Origin: Solea solea | Taxonomy: Eukaryota; Chordata; Actinopteri; Pleuronectiformes; Soleidae | Direction: 5' to 3' | Assembly (NCBI RefSeq): GCF_958295425.1 | Contig: NC_081141.1 | Span: 22,184,884 to 22,248,883, forward strand | DNA: 64,000 nt | Position numbers and translations under genes: made by a program | Shown here: positions 13,315 to 24,449 of the stretch, one piece after another | Layout of the letters: each line of letters starts with the position of its first letter | Position numbering within the stretch: position 1 is the stretch's first letter | Notes under the pieces: generated by a model | What the model was told of the DNA's origin: nothing | The model's database searches: none | What the model saw: only the letters and a program-made list of their open reading frames with translations

Positions 13315-13453
13315 CCATTCACCGATTCACACACTTCAAAGTGTTGTTGAGTGGCTTGCTTAAGGACACTATTATAGACTAGCAGAGCCAGGAATTGAAC
13401 CCACAACCTTCCAGTTCAAAAGACAACTCGCCCTACCACTGAGATGCCATGGC
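13315..13453 (-). mobile_element. tRNA-derived SINE fragment
   Basis: On the minus strand it begins GCCATGGCATCTCAGTGGTA, like a pol III A box (TCTCAGTGGTAGGGC), and about 45 bp on has GGGTTCAATTCC, like a B box (GGTTCRANTCC). It is the head of a tRNA-derived SINE. It continues with AAGCAAGCCACTCAAC and decays. Confidence 0.65.
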
Positions 13454-13799
13454 TCAATCCTTACATACGTTTACTTCTCAAACTAATAAAGGAGTATTTT
13501 ATTGGGAATAAATCTGCCTCCTGTGAAAAAGGGACTTTGATTTTAACGATAATGGTTTTACTTCAAGAGCTCAATATTGCCTTACAGGTGGTACTCGGTA
13601 TAAAGAGTTTGAAAACCACTGCTGTAGATGGTTGCAGGAAGAAAATAAAAATAAATAAGGCGAGCTCTGCTTTGTGTTGTATAGCTTTCAGTCAGTGGCA
13701 GTAATATAAGTCAGAGCTTGGCAACACTGCATCGGAAACACATTATTCTCCTCTTTGTACACAGTGATTTAATGGCATCTTACCAACGTTTTACAAGTT

Positions 13800-14389
13800 T
13801 TATATCAGGCCTCTCCACTGTTTCGCAGAATGCTCTCTCTCTCTCCCTCTCTCCCTCTCCCTAGAAAGACTTTTGTAGGCGGGTTTTCCGCCAACAGTGT
13901 TTGGTTGATTCACTATTGATTTGTTGGTGAGGCAGAGGAGGAGGAGAAGAAAGTGAAAGGGGGAGGAGTGGAGGAGAAACCCCGACCCCGCGAGGCAGAG
14001 AGAGACGGAGAGAGAGGTGTGATTGTGCGTAATTTGGAACGAGGGGAGAAAAGCACAGAGTGATCCTGAAACAGGAGTCGTATCGCGCTCTGACTGGATT
14101 TACACAGGGAGGGGGGAAAGTGAAAGTGCTGTCGGAGTGACTTCGGCTTCTACTTTGTTTTGCTCCTCTCTCCTCTGCCTCTCTCCGTCTCCACTCCTCC
14201 GCCCTGCATTCCGCGCTGCAGCTGTGCTTTAATGCGCACCCGAGGAGGAGAGGAAGGAGAGAAGAGTGAGGAAGAAGAGACAGAAGGAGAAGAAGAGGAG
14301 GAGGAAGGAGGTGAGAGGGCCTGGACACCACCCCTCCTCGCCCTCTGTAGGTCTGACCACTCTCCCCTCCTGGCCCTGCATGGACGGGG
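13800..14389 (+). promoter_or_regulatory. Probable rgmb promoter and 5'UTR region
   Basis: The 590 bp before the rgmb start codon change from AT-rich intergenic DNA to GC-rich, CpG-containing sequence with long purine tracts (13930-14010, 14240-14320) and CT repeats (13830-13860). This fits the promoter and leader of a developmental gene, but no TATA box or transcription start can be fixed by eye. An out-of-frame ATG at 14380 opens a 14-codon upstream frame ending at 14424 that overlaps the rgmb start. Confidence 0.5.
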
Positions 14390-17300
14390 ATGGGGAGAGC
14401 CGGATGCTGTTGCCGCGGGGCTGAGCGCCTCGCCTCCCCGTCTCTGGTGCGCCGTTTCCGGCCACTGCTGCTGCTGATCATCGCTCTCTGCTGCGGTGCT
14501 CACATAGGTAACTGTTACACACGCTTTTCTCTGTCAACTGTGATTTTTTTCTTTCTTTCTCGCACTCAGTTTGCGCCACTTTAAACATTTCTGTGCGCCC
14601 CTGCAGCGGCAACATTCCCCTTTCCCCTCAGTCTGTTACATTTATTATCCCACAGTCATCAGAGATACTCTATTAGCCCAGTTATTAGCGTTTGTAATCA
14701 TTGCGTTAGGCCCAGTTCTGCCTGACAATGGCTCTCTCTCCAGCGGCAGTGCAGCAGTCTGAGCACGGATCGAGTTTCTCCTCTCTCCTGGGCCGTCATT
14801 CTCCTGTCTGCCCCTTAATGGCTCATGGAGGAGGGGAGGAGAGGAGAGGCATAGAGAGGGTGACTGACTACTTCTCCTTATATCCATACATAACAGATCT
14901 CTGCTCTGCTCGGACCACTGCATAGAAAGAAGCAGGGAAGCAGAATATGGGAGAATGTAAATAGGATCACGAAAAGTTTGTATTTGAGATTTTACAGTGC
15001 CGTAAATCTGAATTAATAGAGCAGTTAATGTTCAGTTTTAGAGTGCTAAAAAAAAATCCCATTACAACTGACTTAAGTCTGGCCTGAGATAAGGAATAAA
15101 CGGATCATATAAATTAAGTTTTGAATCATTAAAAAAACACAATTTATCTGGTTTCTTTGCTTCAAATAACAAAGAAGATTATTATTAAAATGGAATAGTT
15201 TTGGTTTGTGGAAAAAACATTTGAGAACATCGTCATTTCAAGGTTTTTTTTGTTGGATGATATAATAATGAACTTTTATGGACAGATATATCACTTACCT
15301 ACATCATATATATCATATCTACTCTACTTGTCTTCCATTATCTTCTATATATATATATATATATATAAAGATATGAGCTGTTTCTGACGTGGTGTACTCA
15401 CAATTGTGAATCAGCTCAAAGGCAAGAACTGTCCATTATAGAAGAACCAAATTCCAATTGCATTGTTTTAAACTACAATTTTGATCCATTGTTCACTTTA
15501 GTTGTTGTGTTCCTGTTGTTTCTGGAAAGTCACATTCCAGTTTAAATCCACACCAGGTAGGAGAGAGATAAACAAAAGAAGACTGTACTGTGAAAGCCAA
15601 AGGTTAATAAGGTGTTTGTAAGGATTACTGACACTAATGTGACTCCTTTTTTGTGTGTGAGTGTGTCTGTAAATGATTTACTAGCTCCTTATTTACCACT
15701 TTGCTTGGACCGGTTTTCTGAATTCCTTTGCTTAAGTTTAGTGAAGACACAGATGCACGTCTCATTTGGTGCAAAGAGCAACATGCTCTTATTATCTTTT
15801 TCCTGCTCGTGTGTGTGTGTGTGTGTGTTGGTGTGTTGGTGTGCGTGCAGGGGTGGGGGAGTTGGCTGTTGTAGTGGCTGTCTGTTGAGCAGTCACACCT
15901 TCAGTAATTAGTTTAACACGGCTCGGGCAGCGGGACAAAACGGCCCCTGCCCGCAGTCTGACGGGAACAGAGAGACCCACTCTTTAAAGACCCTCTTGGC
16001 ACCTTCTGCCACGTCTGCGTCAACACCAAAGAATGTGCATTATTGAGTCTTTGTCGCCCAAACATGAGGTTGTTTTTGTCCAAATGTGTACATTTCAGCA
16101 GGTTTATGCCCATTTCATTGTTGCCCCAGCTGTCACCCCCCCCCATGCGGATGACACACAGGAATGTCTGTATTGTCCACCATTGTTTGCCGTGTCCACG
16201 GAGAGAGAGAGAGAGAGAGAGTGCGTGCCCTAATAAGCTCCAGCGAAGCCTCGTATCTCCAAGCTCTCAGGGCAGTTTGTGTGGTTTGAGCTCAGCGTGT
16301 GAGAGTGCACACAACAAGGTGATCAATAAGCACTTCTCCAGCCATTCCCTCCTCGCTCGAGAGATGATCCCAGTAGAGGCCTCTCTCTGATCTCCGGAGA
16401 TCAGAGAAGTTGGAAGCAGCTGGACAGTGAGACGCGAGGAAAATCACTAAACCCGTGGGAGATGCAGCTTGTGGATCTTTTGACCTCTGGCTGATGGTAG
16501 AGAAGGTGCCTAAGGATGCAGGGAGGAGAGGGTGAGAGATGACTAGAGGGTGAGGAGCCCGGTCAGGAGATTTGGCTGAAAACAAAGTAGCACTGATGGG
16601 GCAAAGATACACGGAAAAAAGAAAAAAAAAAGCATGACATGAAGAGTTCAGAGGAGAAAACGCTCGGGAGAAAAGAATACATGGGATGATAAAGACACCT
16701 TGTGGGGGGATGGAGTGAAAAAGAGGTTGATATAGGGCACGGAGGGAATGGTGTGGGCTTTTTCTGACTGTTTTATTGTGTCTATATTGGATATGTATCC
16801 CAGGGGGATGGAACAAACCAGGCTGTGGATGTATTAAACTGCCCTCACATGAGGAGTTCTTTATTCTCTTCCTAGCAACACTGTCAAGTCAATTCAGTAT
16901 TCATGACCCCGGCTTGATTCGATTCCCCACAAATTTCCAATGTAAATGCATAGGTGGGATTCTCCTTTGTACGCGTGGCCATGCATACTCAGAGAGAGAG
17001 CGAGAGAGGACGTTTTTTTTATTAAAGACAGCACACACGAAGCTTAGACAATCAAAAAGTGTGAAGAATTGTCCTTAAAATGACATCATACTTAAATTAT
17101 GAAGCAGAGTGAGAGAGAGAGCGAGCGCAGGAGAAGCTGCAGAGCAGTTCTGGTGTGAAACTGCTGACGCTTGTCATTAGCGAGGTTCTAACAAAGACTG
17201 AAACACTTCATTGTTTTTCAATTGAAATCTCAGTTTGAATGAAGGCAATTAGCAGACTGCACAGGCGGCTAGTTATTTTTTGATTATTGTACTTTATGCT

Positions 17301-18121
17301 CTATGCAAAGACCATAGGTTAGGTAGTGTATCTAAGAATAAGGTCTATGGGGAAAAAGAGCCTAGTTTTTATTTTAGATTTCACTTCCCTGAGGAGTTAA
17401 TGGTCCCATTTGCTAGTGTCAAGTCTCCATCAACAACACATGACGTCAATTCTTGTGTGATTGACAGCTGGTATTGTTCAATAGGAAAAATGTCCTTTTG
17501 CGCTGGCCAAAATACACATCTGGTGACTTCAAGACAGGAGATCAGATTCTTATGGGTGACATAATTACCAGTTGCCACCAGGGCTGCAATGATTTTTTTG
17601 ATGAATTGATTAATTAGTCAATTACTAAATGTCAAACTATTTTGATATGCAATTAATTGGTTTAAGTGGGGTTTTTTTGTTCAATCATTTTATCTTCTGC
17701 TTCTTAAATGTGAATATTTTCTGGTTTCTTTGCTCCATACAACAAAACAATAATCATTATAACTGAATCATTTTTGGTCATTGGAGAACACTGAACAAGA
17801 AGATAATCAAAAGATGAATTGATACATACTGTAAATGTTATTCATATCTTTAAGTTCTCATTCTTGTCATGTGGTGATGCACTGAACCCGTGTAGAAGTC
17901 AGTGCTTTTGATGACAATGTCACTGAACCAGAGCGACACCAGGAGTCAGATCCACTGCCCTCAGAATCAGAACAAGACATTCTGATTAGATTGGACGTGG
18001 TCTTCAGGTTCTGCGGGGCAGATAGGAGAGAAAGAAGGAGCCTGTTGGTGCACCAGTCAATCACACAATGTGGCCTCAGTGTTCAGACTGTCTGAGCAGC
18101 GGTGGCTGGCATGGAAGGCAG

Positions 18122-18165
<44 letters not shown>

Positions 18166-21100
18166 TGTGGGTTGTGGTGTCAGTTATTTAACAGGCTGGG
18201 GAGAGATTCTGAAGCACGATGTGAGTGAGTGGGGGTCCGTGTACCTGCACCCTGATTCCCTAAAACTCAGCGCTCTACTGCCCCCAAATGGTGGCGTGTC
18301 TTGACTCCTCGGTGCCCCCCCCCACACACACACACACACATCTGATCAATGTACAAAGACGAGCAGGAATGTGCTGTTTGCGTATGTGTGTGTGCGTGTG
18401 TGTGTGTTTATGTGCTCGTGGTAACTTCGTAGGCGAGGGAGTGACTTTGAGGGAATCTGTTGATTCAGGCACTGAAATCTTTTTCGCTCGGCCGTGAGAT
18501 CGTGGCAGCATCTGAAGATTGTGCGCCTTTAATGAAAGCATGACCAGCATTCTTTCTTGGACGGCAAATTGCATGTGTGTGTGTGTGTGTAGCTGCCCAT
18601 ACACTGCAGGGCCGCTCTCTTTCTCTCTCAGGTCTAATTTAATAGGAGCGTACTGTGACTGATGCATTAGGTCTGGTCTCTAATCTCTCTTTCTCACTCT
18701 GTTCCTCTCTCTCTCTCTCTCTGATGAGCTATGATATAAAAGGCTGGTTTTTACTCTTGTTACATTCAGAAATGTTGCTGCAGTTGGTGCACCAGGATAA
18801 AATAGAATAGGATAGAATGCCCTTTATTGTCATTATACAGTGTACAACGAGATTGGAGAGCTTCACACAGTTTTTAAATAACAACAGTTAAAAGAAAGTT
18901 CAAATATGCTTTATATACACACACACAGGATAAATATTTAAATATATACGATGTCAAAAAATAGGATCCATTTCCACACAAGAGTCTGTGGAATCACAAT
19001 TACGACTGTTAACGTACAATAAACACACACACGCACGCAATTCAAAGTCATTAGGTCACAAAGGGAGATTTTGATTCCTTTGTTGTCGTTTGTAACACAC
19101 ACTAATGTCTCAACACAGTTTAATCAACAGCTATAATAAGCTTTACACAACCATGGCAGTGGACGTGGATGCCAAGCACTCCCTGTATTGTCTAGTTATC
19201 TCCGTCACCATAATAATATACCTGTTAAGGGTTTGTAAGTGTCGTTTCACTTGCGTCTTGGCTGTATAAGCAGTATTATCTAACTCTGTGTGGGAAAACG
19301 GTCTTTATCTCTTCTCTGGCTGCTCTTTGGTTTATTACACTCGAGATTTATTACACTTACAGAGCGGCACTGCTGATTGATCAAGACTTTGAACGAGCGG
19401 CTGCCTCTTTTTCTATTTTTTATTAGGCTGGATTGTAACTAGCTGGTAGCATTGTGCGGTTCACATCAAAGCCTTCACATTGTAAATTTAATTGTTTAAT
19501 TGTACTTTTTGTTATGAGCGCGACGTCCAACACAAGAATCAAACCGAACAGTGCCGAACTGTAGATCAGTTAAAAAGACTTGCGTTTTTTTTAGCAAGGA
19601 AATGTCTAAAATGTCAATATTTAACAGAGGAGTCTGGTGTATTTAGCGACAGCACTGCTGAGAGCCGGCGATCGTTAGCCGAATCACAACCCGTTCAGCC
19701 GTATTTCAGGTCAGTGACTATGTCAGACAGAATCTGCGCTCCGGTCACGCAGGAAGTTCTGAACGATTCAGTGAACGAATCATTTTAATTCACTGATTCT
19801 AATGATTCAGCACTAGTGCTAGAACAAATGTATGTGGAAAAGTACAATTAGTCTCTTAGTCTTAGTGTTAGGTTAGCTCTTAAATGATCAGACATCAAGA
19901 CACCAAGTAACTGGCAATTGATAGTTACCTCATCCAAATCCAAACTCAAGATTCTCAATTTTACAAGTGCTGTGTTTAGGTTTTGCAACTGGAACTTTGC
20001 AGACGTCACCAGCTGTCCATCACACTGGTCTCCCCCTCATGTGCTGTACTTTATAGCCTGAACATCATTTACAAAATTTGCATCATGTGCTTTTGTAGAA
20101 GACTTGAAACTAGAAATTAACAACATCCTCAGGAGAGAATTAAACACATTTTCCATAGACCATCATTTAAATTAACCTATTTTTGCAACCAGTTGAGTCG
20201 CCCCCCCCGGTGGTTAATTTATACTTACTTCAAGCGTATCTTAATCCAGTATACCCTACATGTGCTCAGTCACCCGCCTAATAAGACTGTCTTGCAGTCC
20301 TCCTGACCATTTCTTTTGTGTGTGTCCTCTCCAGGTCAGTGTCAAGTGGTCACCCCACAGTGTCGTATCCAGAAGTGCACGACTGACTTTGTCTCCCTGA
20401 CCACCCACCTGTCACCGGCCGTGGATGGCTTTCACACTGAATTTTGCAAGGCTCTACGCGCGTACTCCGCCTGCACCCAGAGGACAGCCAAGTCCTGCCG
20501 GGGCAATCTGGTCTTTCACTCGGCCGTGTTGGGCATCTCAGACCTCATGACCCAGAGGAACTGCTCCAGAGATGGACCCACGTCTTCCACACACCCCGAG
20601 GTCCAGCCTGAGCCCTGCAACTACCACAGTCGCACCCAGCACGCGCACACACACGCGCACTCACACGCGCATGCACACGCCCACAGCAACAGCCACAGCC
20701 ACAGCCACAGCCACAGCCACTCTCAGCCTGGGTACCTGTTCTGCGGGCTGTTTGGGGACCCACACCTGAGGACGTTTAAGGACAATTTCCAGACTTGTAA
20801 GGTGGAAGGAGCCTGGCCTCTCATTGATAATGACTATCTGTCGGTGCAGGTCACTAACGTTCCTGTGGTGCCAGGCTCCAGTGCGACGGCAACCAATAAG
20901 GTAAGAGAAGAACTGGTGCAAAGATAAGTGGGCTTTTTGAGTCCAATTTGCTGTCATTAAGACTGTAGGAGTTACCTAAGTGAGAGCAGCTGCATGTGTG
21001 CGCGTGTGTGTGTGCTTGTTTGTGTACCCTTGTGAGGACCGTGACCATAGCCATAGGAAACAAGGACATTTTGGTCCTCACTTTCTGTCAAACCTCAGAA

Positions 21101-24100
21101 CGACTGTTCATGGTTAAAGGCCTGGTTTAAGGGTTAGAGTAAGGTTCATATTAGGGTTCGATTAAGAGTTGAGCTAGACGTTTAGCTGTGATGGTTGAGG
21201 TAAGGGAATGCATTATGTCTGTGAGTGGCCTCACCAAGATGTTCAGCTAAGAAGCCGTACAAACATTACAGCTGAGTGATTAATTATGCGATGTAATTAG
21301 CAAATCACAATGGCTATAATTTAGGCTTAGGGTTTTTAATTTAGGATACATGTTATGCAGCTTATCAGACCCAGACGTGATACTTTACTGTTAAGGGTTT
21401 CAGTTATGGTAATTCAGATAATTGCAGTATCAGAAATAATGCAATGAGGTATTTTTGCCCGAATCTTTCAGCCGTAACAAATGTGTGTGTGTGTGTGAGA
21501 GTGATTGTATTTATATCTTTGTGAGGTCCACAAAACATACAACCCTTTTTTTGTGAGGACATTTTGACCTTGTGGGGACATTTTGTCAAATTTATAGTAG
21601 GGTTAAGACCTGGTTTTAGGGTTAGGGTTAGAAATGGGTTTAGGTTTATTGCATTATGTCTATGATGTGTCATGTGCGTCTGTGTGTGTTTGAGAGGCCA
21701 CCATTGATTGGAATGACATAAAAGTTACAGTGTCCCGGGGAAAGAAATGGTATCAACAGATTCGGGAAAACACCCTGACTCTCTCTCTCTCTCTCTGTGC
21801 TCTGCTGTATTTTTCTTTTCTTTTTTTTCCTCCCCGTCTTTCTTTTGCTCAGAGTGTTTTTCACTCCCTCCTGACTCACAGATGTGAGGCAAAGAGTCAA
21901 AGATCTTGTGACTGTCTCCTCTGACTGAATGTTGCAAGTGTTGGAAAACCTATATTTGGCTAATGGCTGCATTTTGCATGACCTTTAATACCACGGAGCG
22001 AGAGGTGTGAATGGACTCACTGTTTACTAATGCATGTAGTATGTGTGTGTGTGTGTGTGAGTCACTGTGCGATAAATGTGTGTCCTTATCTGTGTATATG
22101 ACAACCATTTTCAGCATGACACTTATGGACACACTCTGCCCCAAGGATGTCGAGCCACACAAGCGGATCTTTGTGGTGTTAAAGAAGCAATGTTGATGTT
22201 TCCCCCGATGGTCTACCCTCTCTAGTTTAGTCGATAGCTTTAATTATTAAAACACATACACACCCATGCATACACTTAGTCATTCACTCACACACACATG
22301 CATGTATATTAAGCAAATAGTTGGGCTGCTATGCTGTGGAGCTGAAGGTCTAACCTTGTGTCAGAGGTGGGGCAAGTTATTAGTCATGATTATTAGAGAC
22401 ACACACACACACACACACACACACACATTAACAGTCCTCCAGGCTTAATGGCCTGCCAGGCCTCATTCCTCACAGCTGTCATGTGAACAAAGCAGCCATT
22501 CACCGGAACTATGATGTTAGTGCTAACCGTAATGCTCACACCACACCCTGTATCCACCACTGCTTCCACTCACCCACTGGCGCCCTGCGTGTTTTCATGC
22601 GTGTATGTATGTACGTGTGTGTGTGAGCACACATGTGTCAGCATGTTTGCATAGCTGTGTCAAATTACAACTTGTTAAAAATCCATTTAGTGATTTCTCA
22701 AATGTAGTGTGATGAGAGTCAATAACCTGTGTAATAGGTGCGCGTTTATATACGCGCGTGTGTGTGTGTGTGAGAGGGGGTGGCTCTTTTACTATGGGCT
22801 GTAACCACGGCTTCTTTTAGTTATGAATTAATCTGACGAAAATGACTTAACATACATTAACTTGGGACTAATCTTCACCTTTTTTAAAAATGTTCAATAT
22901 CTGTTAATCTGTTGCTCAGTTTAACGTCATTGTGGGACTGCACCTACTGTACTGAACTCTACTGTACAGTGAGTGCACATCGAGCCCAAAGTTATGGCTC
23001 CGAGGTCTTATTTTGTTGGACGGAGCAGATTAAAATCGCTCAGTTTACACAGTGAATATCGGGATGACGCGAGCAAATATTTCAAACAATTAACTGACAA
23101 TCACACTAGTTCCTTTCACTTCCCGCCGACTAGTTCTTCAAGTTGTGCGAGCTCCATGTGTTTCTTGGGTGAATGTTGTTTTTGTTCTGTTTGCCTGTGT
23201 TTTGTCTTTGTAGCAGTTGTAAACCATTATTCTCTCGAACTCTTTGTTGTTGTTATAATTGTATTATTATACAACAGAAACAATGTTACATCATTTATAT
23301 GCTGCGTCCTTCATCTGAAAACAGGCTCTGTCAAGCAATACTATCAGCCGTGACTGAGGGAGCGTTTCTTTGCATACAGTGGCGGCTCATCTCATGAAAC
23401 TGCCGAATAACAGTTTCCAAAACCTTTTGTGGGCACTTCTTTGTGTTGTCTGTCATACTTGACATAAAACAAATCACTTCCTGTGTGCAGTGTAGGAATG
23501 TCGACATGGGCGACATGAGAGCTAATCACGGCTATACTGAGAAACACAGGCAGAGTCACGTGGAGCTGAAAATCAGCTTTGTGCAAACTTATCTGTCAAT
23601 GGTTTAAAAGTGACAGACTTTTGTTGATTTTTAAAAGTTATGCAGTTTCTAGTCCCTATAACCAATGTCTCGCTCTCATATGCACTACAGATCACCATCA
23701 TCTTCAAGCCCTATGAGGGCTGCACAGACCAGAGGGTCTACCAGGCCGTCACCGACAACCTGCCCGCTGCGTTTGACGACGGCACCGTGAGCAGCGGCGA
23801 CCCCATCCACACTTTATCCGACATAGACGGCGCGACCAGGAGGATGCGAGCTCTGTGGATCTCTGAGCGCACGCCGGGGAACCACGTCGAGCTGCACGCT
23901 GGCTACATCGGCGTGACCGTAATTGTCCGCCAACTGGGACGCTACCTGACCCTGGCGGTGCGGATCCCGGAGGAGCTGGCTCAGGCCTACGACGCCACCC
24001 AAGACCTGCAGCTGTGTCTGAACGGCTGCCCCAGCGGAGAACGCATCGACCGAGCGGGGCATCTTCCCCTGCCTCTCTCGCCTCCTGCTCTCGGCCTCCA

Positions 24101-24449
24101 GCTTCAGCAGCAGCGTCGGCCCAGCTTCTCCTCACAGACACAAGCGTACCCCTACGGCACTGCACAGGTTTTCAGCGTGGAAGGGGCGAAGCAACTCTGC
24201 AGGGAGAAGCTGGAGGTGCAGGACATTTACTTCCTCTCCTGCGTGTTCGATCTCTTGACCACCGGAGATGCGAATTTCACGGTGGCGGCGTACAGCGCCC
24301 AGAAGGACATGGAGAGTCTCCACCCACACCAGGACAGGTGGAGGATCTACCCCAGCGGTTCTGCCACCTCCATTTTACACTCTGATTTTCAGCCTGTCCA
24401 CCGGTTACCCCTCCTTCTACTGTGCGCTCTGAGTTTGGCGTTGATGTGA
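14390..24449 (+). CDS. rgmb: Repulsive guidance molecule B (RGMb/DRAGON), BMP co-receptor
   Basis: Three coding exons: 14390-14507, 20335-20900 and 23691-24449, with consensus GT-AG introns of phase 1 and phase 0, giving 480 residues. RGMb is a GPI-anchored cell-surface protein that binds BMP ligands and neogenin and enhances BMP signalling. Exon 1 gives a hydrophobic signal peptide ([12 protein letters not shown]). Exon 2 starts the mature chain with [14 protein letters not shown], nearly identical to human RGMB and unlike RGMA. It also carries the partial von Willebrand D domain with the autocleavage motif GDPH (residues 180-183). Exon 3 has [13 protein letters not shown] and ends in a hydrophobic GPI-signal tail ([14 protein letters not shown]). 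Oddities: residues 142-168 alternate His with Ala, Ser or Thr (13 His), absent from human. Exon 3 also has a short insert before the ELHAGYIG block. Start chosen as the ATG that gives a signal peptide in frame. Confidence 0.97.
17430..17570. repeat. Dispersed repeat, copy 2 of family A
   Basis: Carries TGTGATTGACAGCTGGTATT, TTCAATAGGAAA and CTTATGGGTGAC in the same order as the relics at 3233-3390. Located in rgmb intron 1. Confidence 0.5.
18125..18163. repeat. (GT)n microsatellite in rgmb intron 1
   Basis: About 19 GT units; a (CA)n tract lies at 18323-18341. Confidence 0.95.
19505..19800. repeat. Dispersed repeat, copy 2 of family B
   Basis: Matches 3612-3740 over its first 100 bp. It continues with AACGATTCAGTGAACGAATC and TTCACTGATTCTAATGATTC, which look like self-complementary ends of a small transposon. 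The enclosed 98-codon frame is not supported as a gene. Confidence 0.5.
20640..20720 (+). repeat. rgmb: In-frame histidine-rich repeat in rgmb exon 2
   Basis: Two imperfect in-frame arrays, first CACGCG/CACACG-type and then five consecutive CACAGC hexamers, encode His-Ala/Thr/Ser and then His-Ser dipeptides. The tract sits between the cysteine-rich N-terminal domain and the GDPH partial vWD domain. Reading frame is intact on both sides. Confidence 0.9.
20901..23690 (+). other. rgmb intron 2, no internal gene seen
   Basis: A 2.8-kb intron with donor AAG|GTAAGA and acceptor CACTACAG. It holds two copies of the GT-flanked telomere-like repeat (21020-21250, 21480-21690), a (CA)n at about 22399-22428 and a family C repeat copy (23297-23565). 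Confidence 0.75.
23297..23565. repeat. Dispersed repeat, copy 2 of family C
   Basis: Carries the same ordered blocks as 8941-9236, including GGCTCTGTCAAGCAATACTA and GACTGAGGGAGCGTTT. Confidence 0.6.

Larger units (their letters stand above)
1..13800. other. Intergenic repeat-rich region upstream of rgmb
   Basis: I recognise no protein-coding gene here. The open frames are short, low-complexity or antisense to each other. The stretch holds many GT/CA, CT and AT microsatellites, an inverted-repeat element (2504-3093), hAT-like and other dispersed repeats that recur elsewhere in the window, telomere-like TTAGGG-rich decay products (5010-5815), a large TACC/CTAC minisatellite (11911-12690) and a tRNA-like SINE head (13315-13453). 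Long AT-rich stretches (for example 6590-7560 and 12700-13190) show nothing I can name. Confidence 0.7.
14508..20334 (+). other. rgmb intron 1, no internal gene seen
   Basis: A 5.8-kb intron with donor G|GTAACT and acceptor CTCTCCAG. It contains microsatellites (AT at 15347-15366, GT at 15808-15835, GA at 16201-16220, GT at 18125-18163, GT near 18390), family A and B repeat copies (17430-17570, 19505-19610) and a copy of family E (19975-20080). A 174-codon minus-strand open frame at 16292-16816 has no recognisable domain, and I treat it as chance. Confidence 0.7.

Noticed and set aside
13861..14481. 206-codon minus-strand open frame
   Set aside because: Antisense of the purine-rich rgmb 5' region; low-complexity Ser/Pro/Leu content caused by the tracts.
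16292..16816. 174-codon minus-strand open frame in rgmb intron 1
   Set aside because: No recognisable motif, ordinary composition, no partner exons; a chance frame is more likely, though transcripts could change this.
20545..20957. Minus-strand open frames with Cys-Gly and Ala-Val repeats
   Set aside because: Antisense of the His-rich tract of rgmb exon 2.
23749..24165. 138-codon minus-strand open frame
   Set aside because: Shadow of rgmb exon 3 on the opposite strand.
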